64,000 nt of DNA, from assembly GCA_032622095.1 (NCBI GenBank), contig CP136062.1, positions 229,540,578 through 229,604,577 of the forward strand, given 5' to 3'. Positions 24,577 through 35,600 of the stretch are shown piece after piece (the stretch's first letter is position 1; the number at the start of each line of letters is the position of its first letter). Made by a program: the position numbers and the translations under genes. The DNA comes from Siphonodentalium dalli. Its lineage: Eukaryota; Mollusca; Scaphopoda; Gadilida; Siphonodentaliidae. A model generated the notes under the pieces. The model was not told the DNA's origin. It worked only from the letters and a program-made list of their open reading frames with translations, and did not search any database.

Positions 24577-25290
24577 AGAAAAAAAAAAGAGGAATATATA
24601 ATTTTGAGTACTACTCTTCATAAAACGTTAGAAAACCATAATCTAACAACGAATATCGAAGAACAATGTAATTACTTGATAAGCATTGTAAATATTTCGT
24701 CTGTTTTAAATAAAATGGAAATATTTCGTCTATTTGAAATACAGTTGGAAGCAACAATCAAGTATTTAAATGAAATTTGGACCAAAATCTTATAATTTGA
24801 GAAAACGTATATAATTTCTATCGAAGTCTTATAATAAAGGAAGGCTTTGTGCGAATCCATTCGGTCTAATGTGTGAATGTGTTCATCATCGCAAATATAA
24901 TGATGCAGAAATTAATACTTCCTAGAAAAATGTTAACATAGCCTGTATTTAACCGAAATAATATAGCATTTGAGTTAAAATATTTCATATTAGGACCATA
25001 ACGAACCAATGCATAAAAATATAATATTTAGTTTTTCAGTCTCGATCAAAATAATGCAGGGTTGTCAATTATCAACAAAAAAAAACAAATACTTTGAAAC
25101 AAAAACGATGACATAAGAACGAATATCCAAGAGCTAGTGTGAAAATAACCCTCACATTTATAAAAAAAAACAACAATAAAAATTCAGTTTTCGAGTCAGT
25201 CCTTCAAAATTATTGAATGTTTTCGTCTATGTTGGATCAAATTTAACACAAAAATCAATTAGCTCACTAACAGTTCGCGCAATATCTCAT
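24577..25290. other. unique segment of left arm, possible gene remnant
   Basis: Begins with a run of A right after the direct unit. One frame (24556-24795, plus) gives a Lys/Glu/Ile/Leu-rich 79-residue peptide ending in a stop. Its mirror lies at 28890-29129, minus. It could be the tail of a lost gene of the autonomous parent. Nothing in it is recognisable to me. Confidence 0.35.
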
Positions 25291-25299
25291 ATTTTGAGA

Positions 25300-26450
25300 A
25301 AACGTTTACAATTTTAGACAACAATATTGCTAGTAAAGGTGAATATTTCATCCTGGAACTCATGAAATATGATAAAAATAGATGTAAAGACACTTCACGA
25401 GCCCTCATATCTTTGAGTTATGAACATAAAGTTATCTCATAGTGCCATTGTACCCCATAATTTGGTCAGGAGAAATATGTATTTCATATTTGACCCTTCA
25501 TCTATGGTAAAAAATGAATTAAGGGACATGGGAGTGGTGTCCTACACATTAACCTAGAGCATAAATTGACTCAATTTTACAATTTTAGGCAACATTCTTG
25601 CCAGGGAAAGTGTATATATCATGTTGGAACTCATCAAATGTGATAAACATGCATCAAAAGACACTTACTGAGCTCTGATGACTTTGAGTTATGACAACAA
25701 CGGCATCTCATACTAGATTGTAAGCCATAATTTGGTCAGGAAAAGTGTAAATTTCATATTTTATCCTACAAGTGTTTTAACAATCAATGTAATTACACCC
25801 CATCGGTCGCCTAGACACAGCGTAAATGTTCTCAAGTTTTCAACTGTAGGCCACAATGTCGGTAGTGAAGGTAAACATTTCATGTTGGAACCCATGAAAT
25901 GTCTTTTTATCCATTTTATCACATTTCATGAGTACTTATCACGGAGTTATGAACATAAAGGGACCTCATAGTGTATTGTAGGTTATAATTTGGTCAGGAA
26001 AATTGTAAATTTCATGTCTTAAGCTCCATGTGTTTAAAAAATATATTTAATTACAGCCATTGGGTCCCTAGACATCAACCCACAGTCCATATGTAGTCCA
26101 TATGCAATTTTAGGGAACAGTGTTGCTAGTGAAGGTGAACATTCCATGCCGGAACTCATGAAATATGATACAAATAGATGAAAAGACACTTTCTGAGGCC
26201 TTGGTCAGGAGAAATGTGTGTTGTATTTTGACCCTTGATGCGTGGTAGCAATCAATGAAATTACACCCCATGGTATCCTCAGATATGAAGCAACATCATA
26301 AATGCACTCAGTTTTGGCAATTTAGAAAACATTGTTGATAGGGAAGTTGTACATGTCATGTTGGAACTGGTGAAATCTGATAATAATTGATCAAAAGACA
26401 CTCGATGAGCCCTGATGGGTTTCAATTATGGTCATAAAGGCATCTGATAG
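25300..26450. repeat. ~265-bp degenerate tandem repeat, left arm
   Basis: Five units marked by GTTGGAACTCATGAAATGTG-like blocks near 25358, 25626, 25887, 26152 and 26363, each with AAAAGACACTT, GAGTTATGAACATAAAG and AATTTGGTCAGGA blocks. Spacing is 268, 261, 265 and 211. Units are clearly diverged from each other, yet each is nearly identical to its mirror partner at 27235-28385. Confidence 0.85.
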
Positions 26451-26609
26451 TGTCATTATACAACGGGGAAATTTGTGAAGCGCTAACGAAGCGTATCTAC
26501 ACGGTGTTATACGATCCAAAATGATCCTGATATAAGAAATGCAATCTAGATCATACTCAGTATCTTCGTATCGACTGAATATATCGTTATTCGATGGTGA
26601 TCCCGACAT
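26391..26609 (-). CDS. unrecognised short frame near palindrome centre (left copy)
   Basis: A 72-codon frame reading away from the centre, starting MSGSPSNNDIFSRYEDTEYD. Roughly the first 50 codons lie in the unique central 390 bp; the remainder runs into the 265-bp repeat, so the 3' end looks like an accidental fusion. An in-frame stop lies 18 bases upstream of the ATG, so the start is not an artefact of truncation. The part outside the repeat has protein-like composition. I do not recognise it. It may be the first exon or 5' stub of a gene of the autonomous ancestor. Its identical mirror copy is at 27076-27294, plus strand. Confidence 0.3.
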   Translation of the reverse strand: MSGSPSNNDIFSRYEDTEYDLDCISYIRIILDRITPCRYASLALHKFPRCIMTLSDAFMTIIETHQGSSSVF

Positions 26610-26675
26610 ACCTCCGTCTTTACTTTTCTAAAGCCTTTGAAGATTGTAGTTCGTCGATAATATATTTCTGAACAA

Positions 26676-26816
26676 ATGGCACCCGTGTATTATCTCGAAT
26701 CATGGGAAGAACTATCGTCCTTATACCAGCGAAAAGATGAGCGAATATGGTGTGGTATTATCAACTCGCCGCGCTCGTACCTCTATTTATCGTTTAGAGT
26801 TATTGTTCTTAGATAA
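26676..26816 (+). CDS. unrecognised 46-codon frame ending at palindrome centre (left copy)
   Basis: Starts MAPVYYLESWEELSSLYQ and ends at a TAA 12 bases before the unpaired centre. It is divergent from the minus-strand frame at 26391-26609, with 66 bases between the two ATGs. It contains Trp, Tyr and Arg residues typical of coding sequence, but it is short. The opposite strand is also open here (…VLPMIRDNTRVPFVQ…, stop at 26622-26620 in the mirror sense), so strand and reality are uncertain. The mirror copy is at 26869-27009, minus. Confidence 0.25.
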   Translation: MAPVYYLESWEELSSLYQRKDERIWCGIINSPRSYLYLSFRVIVLR

Positions 26817-26828
26817 AAAATAGGCGCG

Positions 26829-26856
26829 GCGGCAGTGGGGATAAGGGGGCCGCACG
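26829..26856. other. unpaired 28-nt centre of the palindrome
   Basis: Stem pairing of the two arms stops at TAGGCGCG (26821-26828) with its complement at 26857-26864. Inside, GCGGC (26829-26833) can pair with GCCGC (26849-26853), leaving a G-rich tip AGTGGGGATAAGGGG and a 3-nt bulge (ACG) on one side. The centre is therefore slightly asymmetric and not a perfect snap-back. Confidence 0.9.
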
Positions 26857-26868
26857 CGCGCCTATTTT

Positions 26869-27009
26869 TTATCTAAGAACAATAACTCTAAACGATAAAT
26901 AGAGGTACGAGCGCGGCGAGTTGATAATACCACACCATATTCGCTCATCTTTTCGCTGGTATAAGGACGATAGTTCTTCCCATGATTCGAGATAATACAC
27001 GGGTGCCAT
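26869..27009 (-). CDS. unrecognised 46-codon frame (right mirror copy)
   Basis: Exact mirror of the frame at 26676-26816, with the start codon complement at 27007-27009. See that entry. It exists only because the arm is duplicated. Confidence 0.25.
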   Translation of the reverse strand: MAPVYYLESWEELSSLYQRKDERIWCGIINSPRSYLYLSFRVIVLR

Positions 27010-27075
27010 TTGTTCAGAAATATATTATCGACGAACTACAATCTTCAAAGGCTTTAGAAAAGTAAAGACGGAGGT

Positions 27076-27294
27076 ATGTCGGGATCACCATCGAATAACG
27101 ATATATTCAGTCGATACGAAGATACTGAGTATGATCTAGATTGCATTTCTTATATCAGGATCATTTTGGATCGTATAACACCGTGTAGATACGCTTCGTT
27201 AGCGCTTCACAAATTTCCCCGTTGTATAATGACACTATCAGATGCCTTTATGACCATAATTGAAACCCATCAGGGCTCATCGAGTGTCTTTTGA
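27076..27294 (+). CDS. unrecognised short frame near palindrome centre (right copy)
   Basis: Mirror of 26391-26609, identical in translation. A different frame just upstream, open from about 26930 to a TAA at 27063-27065, stops 10 bases before this ATG. That spacing is compatible with two tandem compact genes reading outward, although the alternative minus-strand frame overlaps it. Confidence 0.3.
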   Translation: MSGSPSNNDIFSRYEDTEYDLDCISYIRIILDRITPCRYASLALHKFPRCIMTLSDAFMTIIETHQGSSSVF

Positions 27295-28385
27295 TCAATT
27301 ATTATCAGATTTCACCAGTTCCAACATGACATGTACAACTTCCCTATCAACAATGTTTTCTAAATTGCCAAAACTGAGTGCATTTATGATGTTGCTTCAT
27401 ATCTGAGGATACCATGGGGTGTAATTTCATTGATTGCTACCACGCATCAAGGGTCAAAATACAACACACATTTCTCCTGACCAAGGCCTCAGAAAGTGTC
27501 TTTTCATCTATTTGTATCATATTTCATGAGTTCCGGCATGGAATGTTCACCTTCACTAGCAACACTGTTCCCTAAAATTGCATATGGACTACATATGGAC
27601 TGTGGGTTGATGTCTAGGGACCCAATGGCTGTAATTAAATATATTTTTTAAACACATGGAGCTTAAGACATGAAATTTACAATTTTCCTGACCAAATTAT
27701 AACCTACAATACACTATGAGGTCCCTTTATGTTCATAACTCCGTGATAAGTACTCATGAAATGTGATAAAATGGATAAAAAGACATTTCATGGGTTCCAA
27801 CATGAAATGTTTACCTTCACTACCGACATTGTGGCCTACAGTTGAAAACTTGAGAACATTTACGCTGTGTCTAGGCGACCGATGGGGTGTAATTACATTG
27901 ATTGTTAAAACACTTGTAGGATAAAATATGAAATTTACACTTTTCCTGACCAAATTATGGCTTACAATCTAGTATGAGATGCCGTTGTTGTCATAACTCA
28001 AAGTCATCAGAGCTCAGTAAGTGTCTTTTGATGCATGTTTATCACATTTGATGAGTTCCAACATGATATATACACTTTCCCTGGCAAGAATGTTGCCTAA
28101 AATTGTAAAATTGAGTCAATTTATGCTCTAGGTTAATGTGTAGGACACCACTCCCATGTCCCTTAATTCATTTTTTACCATAGATGAAGGGTCAAATATG
28201 AAATACATATTTCTCCTGACCAAATTATGGGGTACAATGGCACTATGAGATAACTTTATGTTCATAACTCAAAGATATGAGGGCTCGTGAAGTGTCTTTA
28301 CATCTATTTTTATCATATTTCATGAGTTCCAGGATGAAATATTCACCTTTACTAGCAATATTGTTGTCTAAAATTGTAAACGTTT
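27235..28385. repeat. ~265-bp degenerate tandem repeat, right arm
   Basis: Mirror of 25300-26450, with the same five units in reverse order and orientation. Confidence 0.85.
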
Positions 28386-29108
28386 TCTCAAAATATGAGA
28401 TATTGCGCGAACTGTTAGTGAGCTAATTGATTTTTGTGTTAAATTTGATCCAACATAGACGAAAACATTCAATAATTTTGAAGGACTGACTCGAAAACTG
28501 AATTTTTATTGTTGTTTTTTTTTATAAATGTGAGGGTTATTTTCACACTAGCTCTTGGATATTCGTTCTTATGTCATCGTTTTTGTTTCAAAGTATTTGT
28601 TTTTTTTTGTTGATAATTGACAACCCTGCATTATTTTGATCGAGACTGAAAAACTAAATATTATATTTTTATGCATTGGTTCGTTATGGTCCTAATATGA
28701 AATATTTTAACTCAAATGCTATATTATTTCGGTTAAATACAGGCTATGTTAACATTTTTCTAGGAAGTATTAATTTCTGCATCATTATATTTGCGATGAT
28801 GAACACATTCACACATTAGACCGAATGGATTCGCACAAAGCCTTCCTTTATTATAAGACTTCGATAGAAATTATATACGTTTTCTCAAATTATAAGATTT
28901 TGGTCCAAATTTCATTTAAATACTTGATTGTTGCTTCCAACTGTATTTCAAATAGACGAAATATTTCCATTTTATTTAAAACAGACGAAATATTTACAAT
29001 GCTTATCAAGTAATTACATTGTTCTTCGATATTCGTTGTTAGATTATGGTTTTCTAACGTTTTATGAAGAGTAGTACTCAAAATTATATATTCCTCTTTT
29101 TTTTTTCT
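28386..29108. other. unique segment of right arm
   Basis: Mirror of 24577-25290, including the Lys/Glu-rich minus-strand frame 28890-29129. No recognised product. Confidence 0.4.
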
Positions 29109-31401
29109 GTCAGTGTAAAGAGGCAACATTCTGCATATGCATATCTTAAAGAGTGCTTATATACTTTAACATTAAAGTATACATCATAACCCACATATTT
29201 GAACACATTACATTCGTGCATATAATGGCATATTGATAAGACACACCGGACCACCATAGAGCTTCTAGCGTATGTGGAACTGAATAGTTAACTATAGTAG
29301 AGGGCTTTTTTACTTGATTTAACAGTGAAAAGGGCACTTAATGTACATCATAATATAACGCACTAATGTGTATTGGATTTGCTTTAAGAAACACGGACGT
29401 ATACATAAATCAGATACGCATACTTAGAACACATTCACTTCGTGTATATACTGAAGTATACCACGTATATAGTCCACAAAGACATAGCCCTGCATGTGAA
29501 AACTCAGTTTAACTATACATTAAAGAGCGTTTATACGTGATTTACCTATGAAAATGGAAATATTTATACATCATATCACATAGAGGTACCGTACTTGCTT
29601 TAAGAATATGGACAGTTATAGGCACAATCATAACAACAATGGAGACCAGCGTTCTTACACAGAAATCAGTAATGTATGCACTAAAATGGTAACAACAATG
29701 AAAATATACACTCTGTGAACTGCCATAGACATCAGAACTATTAAGAATTTATGAGTTGTCTCGCTTGTTTAGTTGCGATATATGATGCAATAATTTGAGT
29801 TACCAACAATAAAACAGTATTGACGCTATATATTCTCCATATACCGACGGTTTTAGACTATATTTCTACTAATAATGCTATTAAATGAACGATAATTAAG
29901 AGAAATGAACTATGAATGTATATATGAAGTCAATATGTATACGCGCGTCCACATAGCAGGCCTTTTCCAGACCAATGTTTGATACCCCCGTATAAAATAA
30001 AGCGTTTTGAGAAGAATATGTGAAATTAATATGCACATGTGTTCACATAGTAGGTCTTATCGTCATATGAAACTGCCACGTAGTATATGCTTTGTTTCCT
30101 CTGTATAACAGACTAAATGTATAGGATGTACAATACATATCATTGGTGAAACGAATACATGAAGTAAGTATTTATGTATTAGTCTACACCATATGGGCTC
30201 TTTATTGTCTCTATGTAATGGAGATTTTAGACTAAATTTCTTCTAATAATGCTATAAATGAACGATAATAAAGAGAAATGAATGATTAAAGAATACATCA
30301 AGTAAATATGTATACACACATCAACATAGACATAAATATAGGGGTGTGGGTGGAGACATACCACTATATCAATATTTGGGTGTGGTAATAGGGATTCTCG
30401 GTGAAGTAACACCCCCCCCCATGAGGTGCCGGATAAATATTGAAGAGGTTTCTTTGTTGAACCATCGAAAGAACTACCAGACCGTATAGTGCATTAGTAT
30501 ATCCCTGTTATCAGATTTATTAGGCTTACAATAATCACTATATTATAATAACTATAACTATAGAATTTGTGCGCGAGAAATTTCTCAGATATAGTCTATT
30601 GGAAGTCTTCAATAATGCTTTTACTTCCGTGACAAAAAAAACCCAAATACTTACGATTATATACCCGCGTATTAATATATACCTTGATCAAATACTGCGG
30701 ATAACCTATATCCCTAGTACACACACCCTATTTTATTTCATATTACATTTATAGGCGATAAGCTCTCGGGGTAACGCGATGGATATATCGTTTATCGGAA
30801 ACGCAGGCGATAAGCGGTAGGGTTAACGCGCGGGATATATCGTTTAGATATACACGCATTGTTTAGTACCCGCGACAATGAGGCGCTATTATCGTGATAA
30901 CATTCGCCCATATACACCCACGCGGCGTGACCTATAACCCCACCCTGATAGCTCAGGATTAGGCGCTTAGGGTTTAGGCAGTCAAACCAATACATATATT
31001 ATGTACCACTGTGTATAGTACACGCGATCTGGTTTATCGCTACCGCGCGCGACGCTGGCGAGTTATTCTCGTGATTAATATATACCTCTGATAGCAGTCA
31101 CCCGAGTACATATTTTCTTTCATATTACATGAATATGCGATAAGCGGTAGGGTTAACACGAGAGAGATATCATTTAGACATATATACACGCATTGTTTAG
31201 TACCCGCAATAATTAGGCGCTATTCTCGTGATAACCTTGGCCCGCTTGTTGCGGAATTATTTGGTTCGTCATTGGCCTAGCGATATCCGCCACGATAACG
31301 CGTGATAACCTTCACCGATATATACACCCACGCGGCGTGACCTATAATCCCCTGATGGCACAGGAACAGGAGGGGAGCAAATCATGATCAAACCATCTAC
31401 C
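29109..31401 (-). repeat. right-arm inner direct unit (2.3 kb)
   Basis: Mirror of 22280-24576. It shares that unit's diagnostic variants (CTTCAGTATATAC, CTAGAAGC, GGTAGTTCTTTCGATGG when read on the minus strand) and adds private changes. Confidence 0.9.
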
Positions 31402-31404
31402 TGA

Positions 31405-33603
31405 GTCAGTGTAAAGAGGCAACATTCTGCATATGCATATCTTAAAGAGTGCTTATATACTTTAACATTAAAGTATACATCATAACCCACATATTTGAAC
31501 ACATTACATTCGTGCATATAATGGCATATTGATAAGACACACCGGACCACCATAGAGCTTATCGCGTATGTGGAACTGAATAGTTAACTATAGTAGAGGG
31601 CTTTTTTACTTGATTTAACAGTGAAAAGGGCACTTAATGTACATCATAATATAACGCACTAATGTGTATTGGATTTGCTTTAAGAAACACGGACGTATAC
31701 ATAAATCAGATACGCATACTTAGAACACATTCACTTCGTGTATATATTGAAGTATACCACGTATATAGTCCACAAAGACATAGCCCTGCATGTGAAAACT
31801 CAGTTTAACTATACATTAAAGAGCGTTTATACGTGATTTACCTATGAAAATGGAAATATTTATACATCATATCACATAGAGGTACCGTACTTGCTTTAAG
31901 AATATGGACAGTTATAGGCACAATCATAACAACAATGGAGACCAGCGTTCTTACACAGAAATCAGTAATGTATGCACTAAAATGGTAACAACAATGAAAA
32001 TATACACTCTGTGAACTGCCATAGACATCAGAACTATTAAGAATTTATGAGTTGTCTCGCTCGTTTAGTTGCGATATATGATGCAATAATTTGAGTTACC
32101 AACAATAAAACAGTATTGACGCTATATATTCTCCATATACCGACGGTTTTAGACTATATTTCTACTAATAATGCTATTAAATGAACGATAATTAAGAGAA
32201 ATGAACTATGAATGTATATATGAAGTCAATATGTATACGCGCGTCCACATAGCAGGCCTTTTCCAGACCAATGTTTGATACCCCCGTATAAAATAAAGCG
32301 TTTTGAGAAGAATATGTGAAATTAATATGCACATGTGTTCACATAGTAGGTCTTATCGTCATATGAAACTGCTACGTAGTATATGCTTTGTTTCCTCTGT
32401 ATAACAGACTAAATGTATAGGATGTACAATACATATAATTGGTGAAACGAATACATGAAGTAAGTATTTATGTATTAGTCTACACCATATGGGCTCTTTA
32501 TTGTCTCTATGTAATGGAGATTTTAGACTAAATTTCTTCTAATAATGCTATAAATGAACGATAATAAAGAGAAATGAATGATTAAAGAATACATCAAGTA
32601 AATATGTATACACGCATCAACATAGACATAAATATAGGGGTGTGGGTGGAGACATACCACTATATCAATATTTGGGTGTGGTAATAGGGATTCTCGGTGA
32701 AGTAACACCCCCCCCCCCCCCCATGAGGTGCCGGATAAATATTGAAGAGGTTTCTTTGTTGAACCATGGAAAGAACTGCCAGACCGTATAGTGCATTAGT
32801 ATATCCCTGTTATCAGATTTATTAGGCTTACAATAATCACTATATTATAATAACTATAACTATAGAATTTGTGCGCGAGAAATTTCTCAGATATAGTCTA
32901 TTGGAAGTCTTCAATAATGCTTTTACTTCCGTGACAAAAAAAAACAAATACTTACGATTATATACCCGCGTATTAATATATACCTTGATCAAATACTGCG
33001 GATAACCTATATCCCTAGTACACACACCCTATTTTATTTCATATTACATTGATAGGCGATAAGCTCTCGGGTTAACGCGATGGATATATCGTTTATCGGA
33101 AACGCAGGCGATAAGCGGTAGGGTTAACGCGCGGGATATATCGTTTAGATATACACGCATTGTTTAGTACCCGCGATAATGAGGCGCTATTATCGTGATA
33201 ACATTCGCCCATATACACCCACGCGGCGTGACATATAACCCCACCCTGATAGCTCCGGATTAGGCGCTTAGGGTTTAGGCAGTCAAACCAATACATATAT
33301 TATGTACCACTGTGTATAGTACACGCGATCTGGTTTATCGCTACCGCGCGCGACGCTGGCGAGTTATTCTCGTGATTAATATATACCTCTGATAGCAGTC
33401 ACCCGACACGCCCCCCGATCACGCGCTGTTCTCGTGATAACCTCGGCCCGCTTGTTGCGGAAATATTTTGTTCGTCCTTGACCTAGAGATATCCGCCACG
33501 ATAACGCGTGATAACCTTCACCGATATTGACCCCCGCGTCGTGACCTATAACCCCGGCTAGATCAGGATCAGGAGCGGAGCAAATCATGATCAAACCGTC
33601 TAC
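31405..33603 (-). repeat. right-arm outer direct unit (2.2 kb)
   Basis: Mirror of 20078-22275, sharing its diagnostic variants (CTTCAATATATAC, CGATAAGC, GGCAGTTCTTTCCATGG on the minus strand). Confidence 0.9.
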
Positions 33604-33735
33604 TAGAAAGGGGGCGATAACCTTCGCCGATATATACACCCACGCGGCGTGACCTATATTCCCCGGCTAGATCAGGATCAGGAGCGGAGCAAAGTCAAGT
33701 CAAACGGTATACTAGAATACGTAGACTATACTACT

Positions 33736-33741
33736 TGCGTC
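33736..33741. repeat. 6-bp target-site duplication, right (TGCGTC)
   Basis: Identical to 19940-19945 and directly abuts the last base of the palindrome. Confidence 0.85.
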
Positions 33742-33754
33742 TACTCGCATTTAA

Positions 33755-33930
33755 TTTGAAACAAACGTCGCACTTTCGTCGACTCGAATTCAAATACCAC
33801 CAAATTACGTCATGCTCGTTGGTGTTTTCCAGTTTCAATTGGAATTCCCTCATTAGCATATCATTATGCAGCTCGTTTGCATGTCTCCGACTTAAATTCG
33901 AGTCGACGGTGATGCGACGTTTGTTTCAAA
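33755..33930. mobile_element. 176-bp foldback MITE
   Basis: TTTGAAACAAACGTCGCA at the left and its complement at the right (TGCGACGTTTGTTTCAAA) enclose further paired sequence around GTCGACTCGAATT. A related fragment lies at about 17446-17515. No coding capacity. It begins 14 bases beyond the palindrome's right target duplication. Confidence 0.75.
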
Positions 33931-35600
33931 CACGGACCTCAGACGCATCAGCAATTAAATTGAATACAGCCAATTTAACACTGAATGTATGCATGGATAT
34001 CAAAATCAGGGTGAAGAAAGATGGCAGCAGAATGTCCAATGCAACCATTGACCGGCTCAGTCGCTGATTGGTCGAAAATATCTGCTAATAATTATTTGAT
34101 TGACAGCAGTGGAAAGGTCAATTGACCACGCCAATACCGCATGCCTAACAAATGTACATGAAAACTCTTCGATACTTCCTGCCATATAACATGAAATTTC
34201 GGTGCTGCATCACAATTCCTTCGGCTATGACTGTATTGACAATAACCTTACTAGATGCAAATTTACAGTACACAAGTAACCAGAAAAATCAACCAGATGG
34301 AACATTTGCAAAGAAATGAAACGCGGAAATTAAAACTGACAAGGGTTTGTGTCACCGCGGTCGTATATCAGGGTACATTTACATTGCTGTAGATCTGTAT
34401 TCAGTTCTACACGCATACTAGTGTAAACGGTTTGATAAAGAAATGCACACAGAAAGAAAACGGTATTCGTTCGTGTGAGCAAAAATCGTGTTTGTCAGAA
34501 GTCACGGTCAACACCGAGGCATTGCGGCAGGCAAATCTGATTTGATTAATTATTATTCGGGCTTGGCAAATGTGCTTAATCTTTCTTTGTCATTTCAACT
34601 CATGTATTTCACACTGTGTAAGCGAGAACATGTGTGCTGGTGCGTGTGGTGACAAAGTACTTTAAAGTACTTAAAGTAAAGTGTTTACTATACAGTATCT
34701 TATTAATATTTGTTCTTCTTAGAGTTTGGTAATACCTTAGTACACTCAGTGAACAACAGGGCGACCACAACAGTTTATCATAACCATTATCAACTGGTGT
34801 AAGAATAAACTGCCTTGGTCAGCTGATAGTTGATTCATTTTTTTTTTGTCTGGCCTAAACTGACATGACTCACAGTGAATTGTCAATTACCAGAGTACTG
34901 ATGAGCGCGCGTTGACTATCAGTAATCATGTTGTGATCACAGCAATATAAACACACCCTCAATCCCACATGCAACTGCAACTGGCCTGTGCCACGCGATG
35001 CGTGATTATTTGCGACAAGCCAATAAAAAACGCTAAAACACGACGCAACGCGATCAATCGAAAAGCACAAGCTTTGGACTGACAGGTGTCTCTTTCAACT
35101 GCATGTGTTTTTCGTCGGTAATAGTCTCAATGTTGTACGCTCGTTATACTTCTAACTTCTACTTTTGGTAGTTCTCTTGTGAAATGACGGATTAAATTTA
35201 TAAGAAATATCTCTTGTTTCGATTGAACGTTTGAAAACAAATGTTTAAAACTGCGCTACGCTCGTACTATACGGTTATTACTGCATGACCCTAATCGAAA
35301 CAACAGTTATTTCTTCAATATCCCAATTCCAATTCAACTTTCTAATTTCAATTCAATATTTTAGTGTCTGTGTTGCTGCTTTGTTCTTATATGACAATCC
35401 TAACTTCAATTGTCCAATTTTAATTCAACGTTTTAATTCTTATACAATATTTTATTATATAGCATAGTGGAATGTAACATACGAAACTCTTTGGCGACAA
35501 ACCTAGTTGTAAAATGTGATATTTTAACGCTTTGGGTACAAGATCAAATCGGTCTTTCGAGAATGGCGTTTTTTCTCATTTCTGTAATTTATATCCATAG
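33931..35600. other. intron, no exon recognised
   Basis: No motif-bearing frame was found. It ends in the acceptor ATATCCATAG of the Thr-rich exon. Confidence 0.45.

Larger units (their letters stand above)
19946..33735. mobile_element. 13.8-kb palindromic element, Polinton/Maverick-like, gene-poor
   Basis: The two halves are inverted copies about 6.88 kb long, differing by scattered substitutions and homopolymer lengths, around a centre at 26829-26856. Ends read AGTAGTATAGTCTACG and its exact complement. The 6-bp TSD and 5'-AG terminus match what is known for Polintons (6-bp duplications, long inverted repeats), although Dada elements also make 6-7-bp duplications. No polymerase B, integrase, ATPase, protease or capsid gene is present; the longest frames are under 100 codons and are duplicated with the repeats. 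Each arm, from the outside in, holds a 132-bp terminal segment, two direct 2.2-2.3-kb units, about 0.7 kb unique, about 1.15 kb of 265-bp repeats and about 390 bp unique. It sits in an intron of the ApeC/PLAT gene. I infer a non-autonomous head-to-head dimer; the superfamily assignment is tentative. Confidence 0.8.

Noticed and set aside
19946-33735. Palindrome as a pure assembly or sequencing fold-back artefact
   Set aside because: The arms differ at scattered sites and carry unit-specific variants, the flanks are non-palindromic, and an exact 6-bp duplication abuts both ends. I cannot fully exclude an artefact without reads, but the pattern favours a real insertion.
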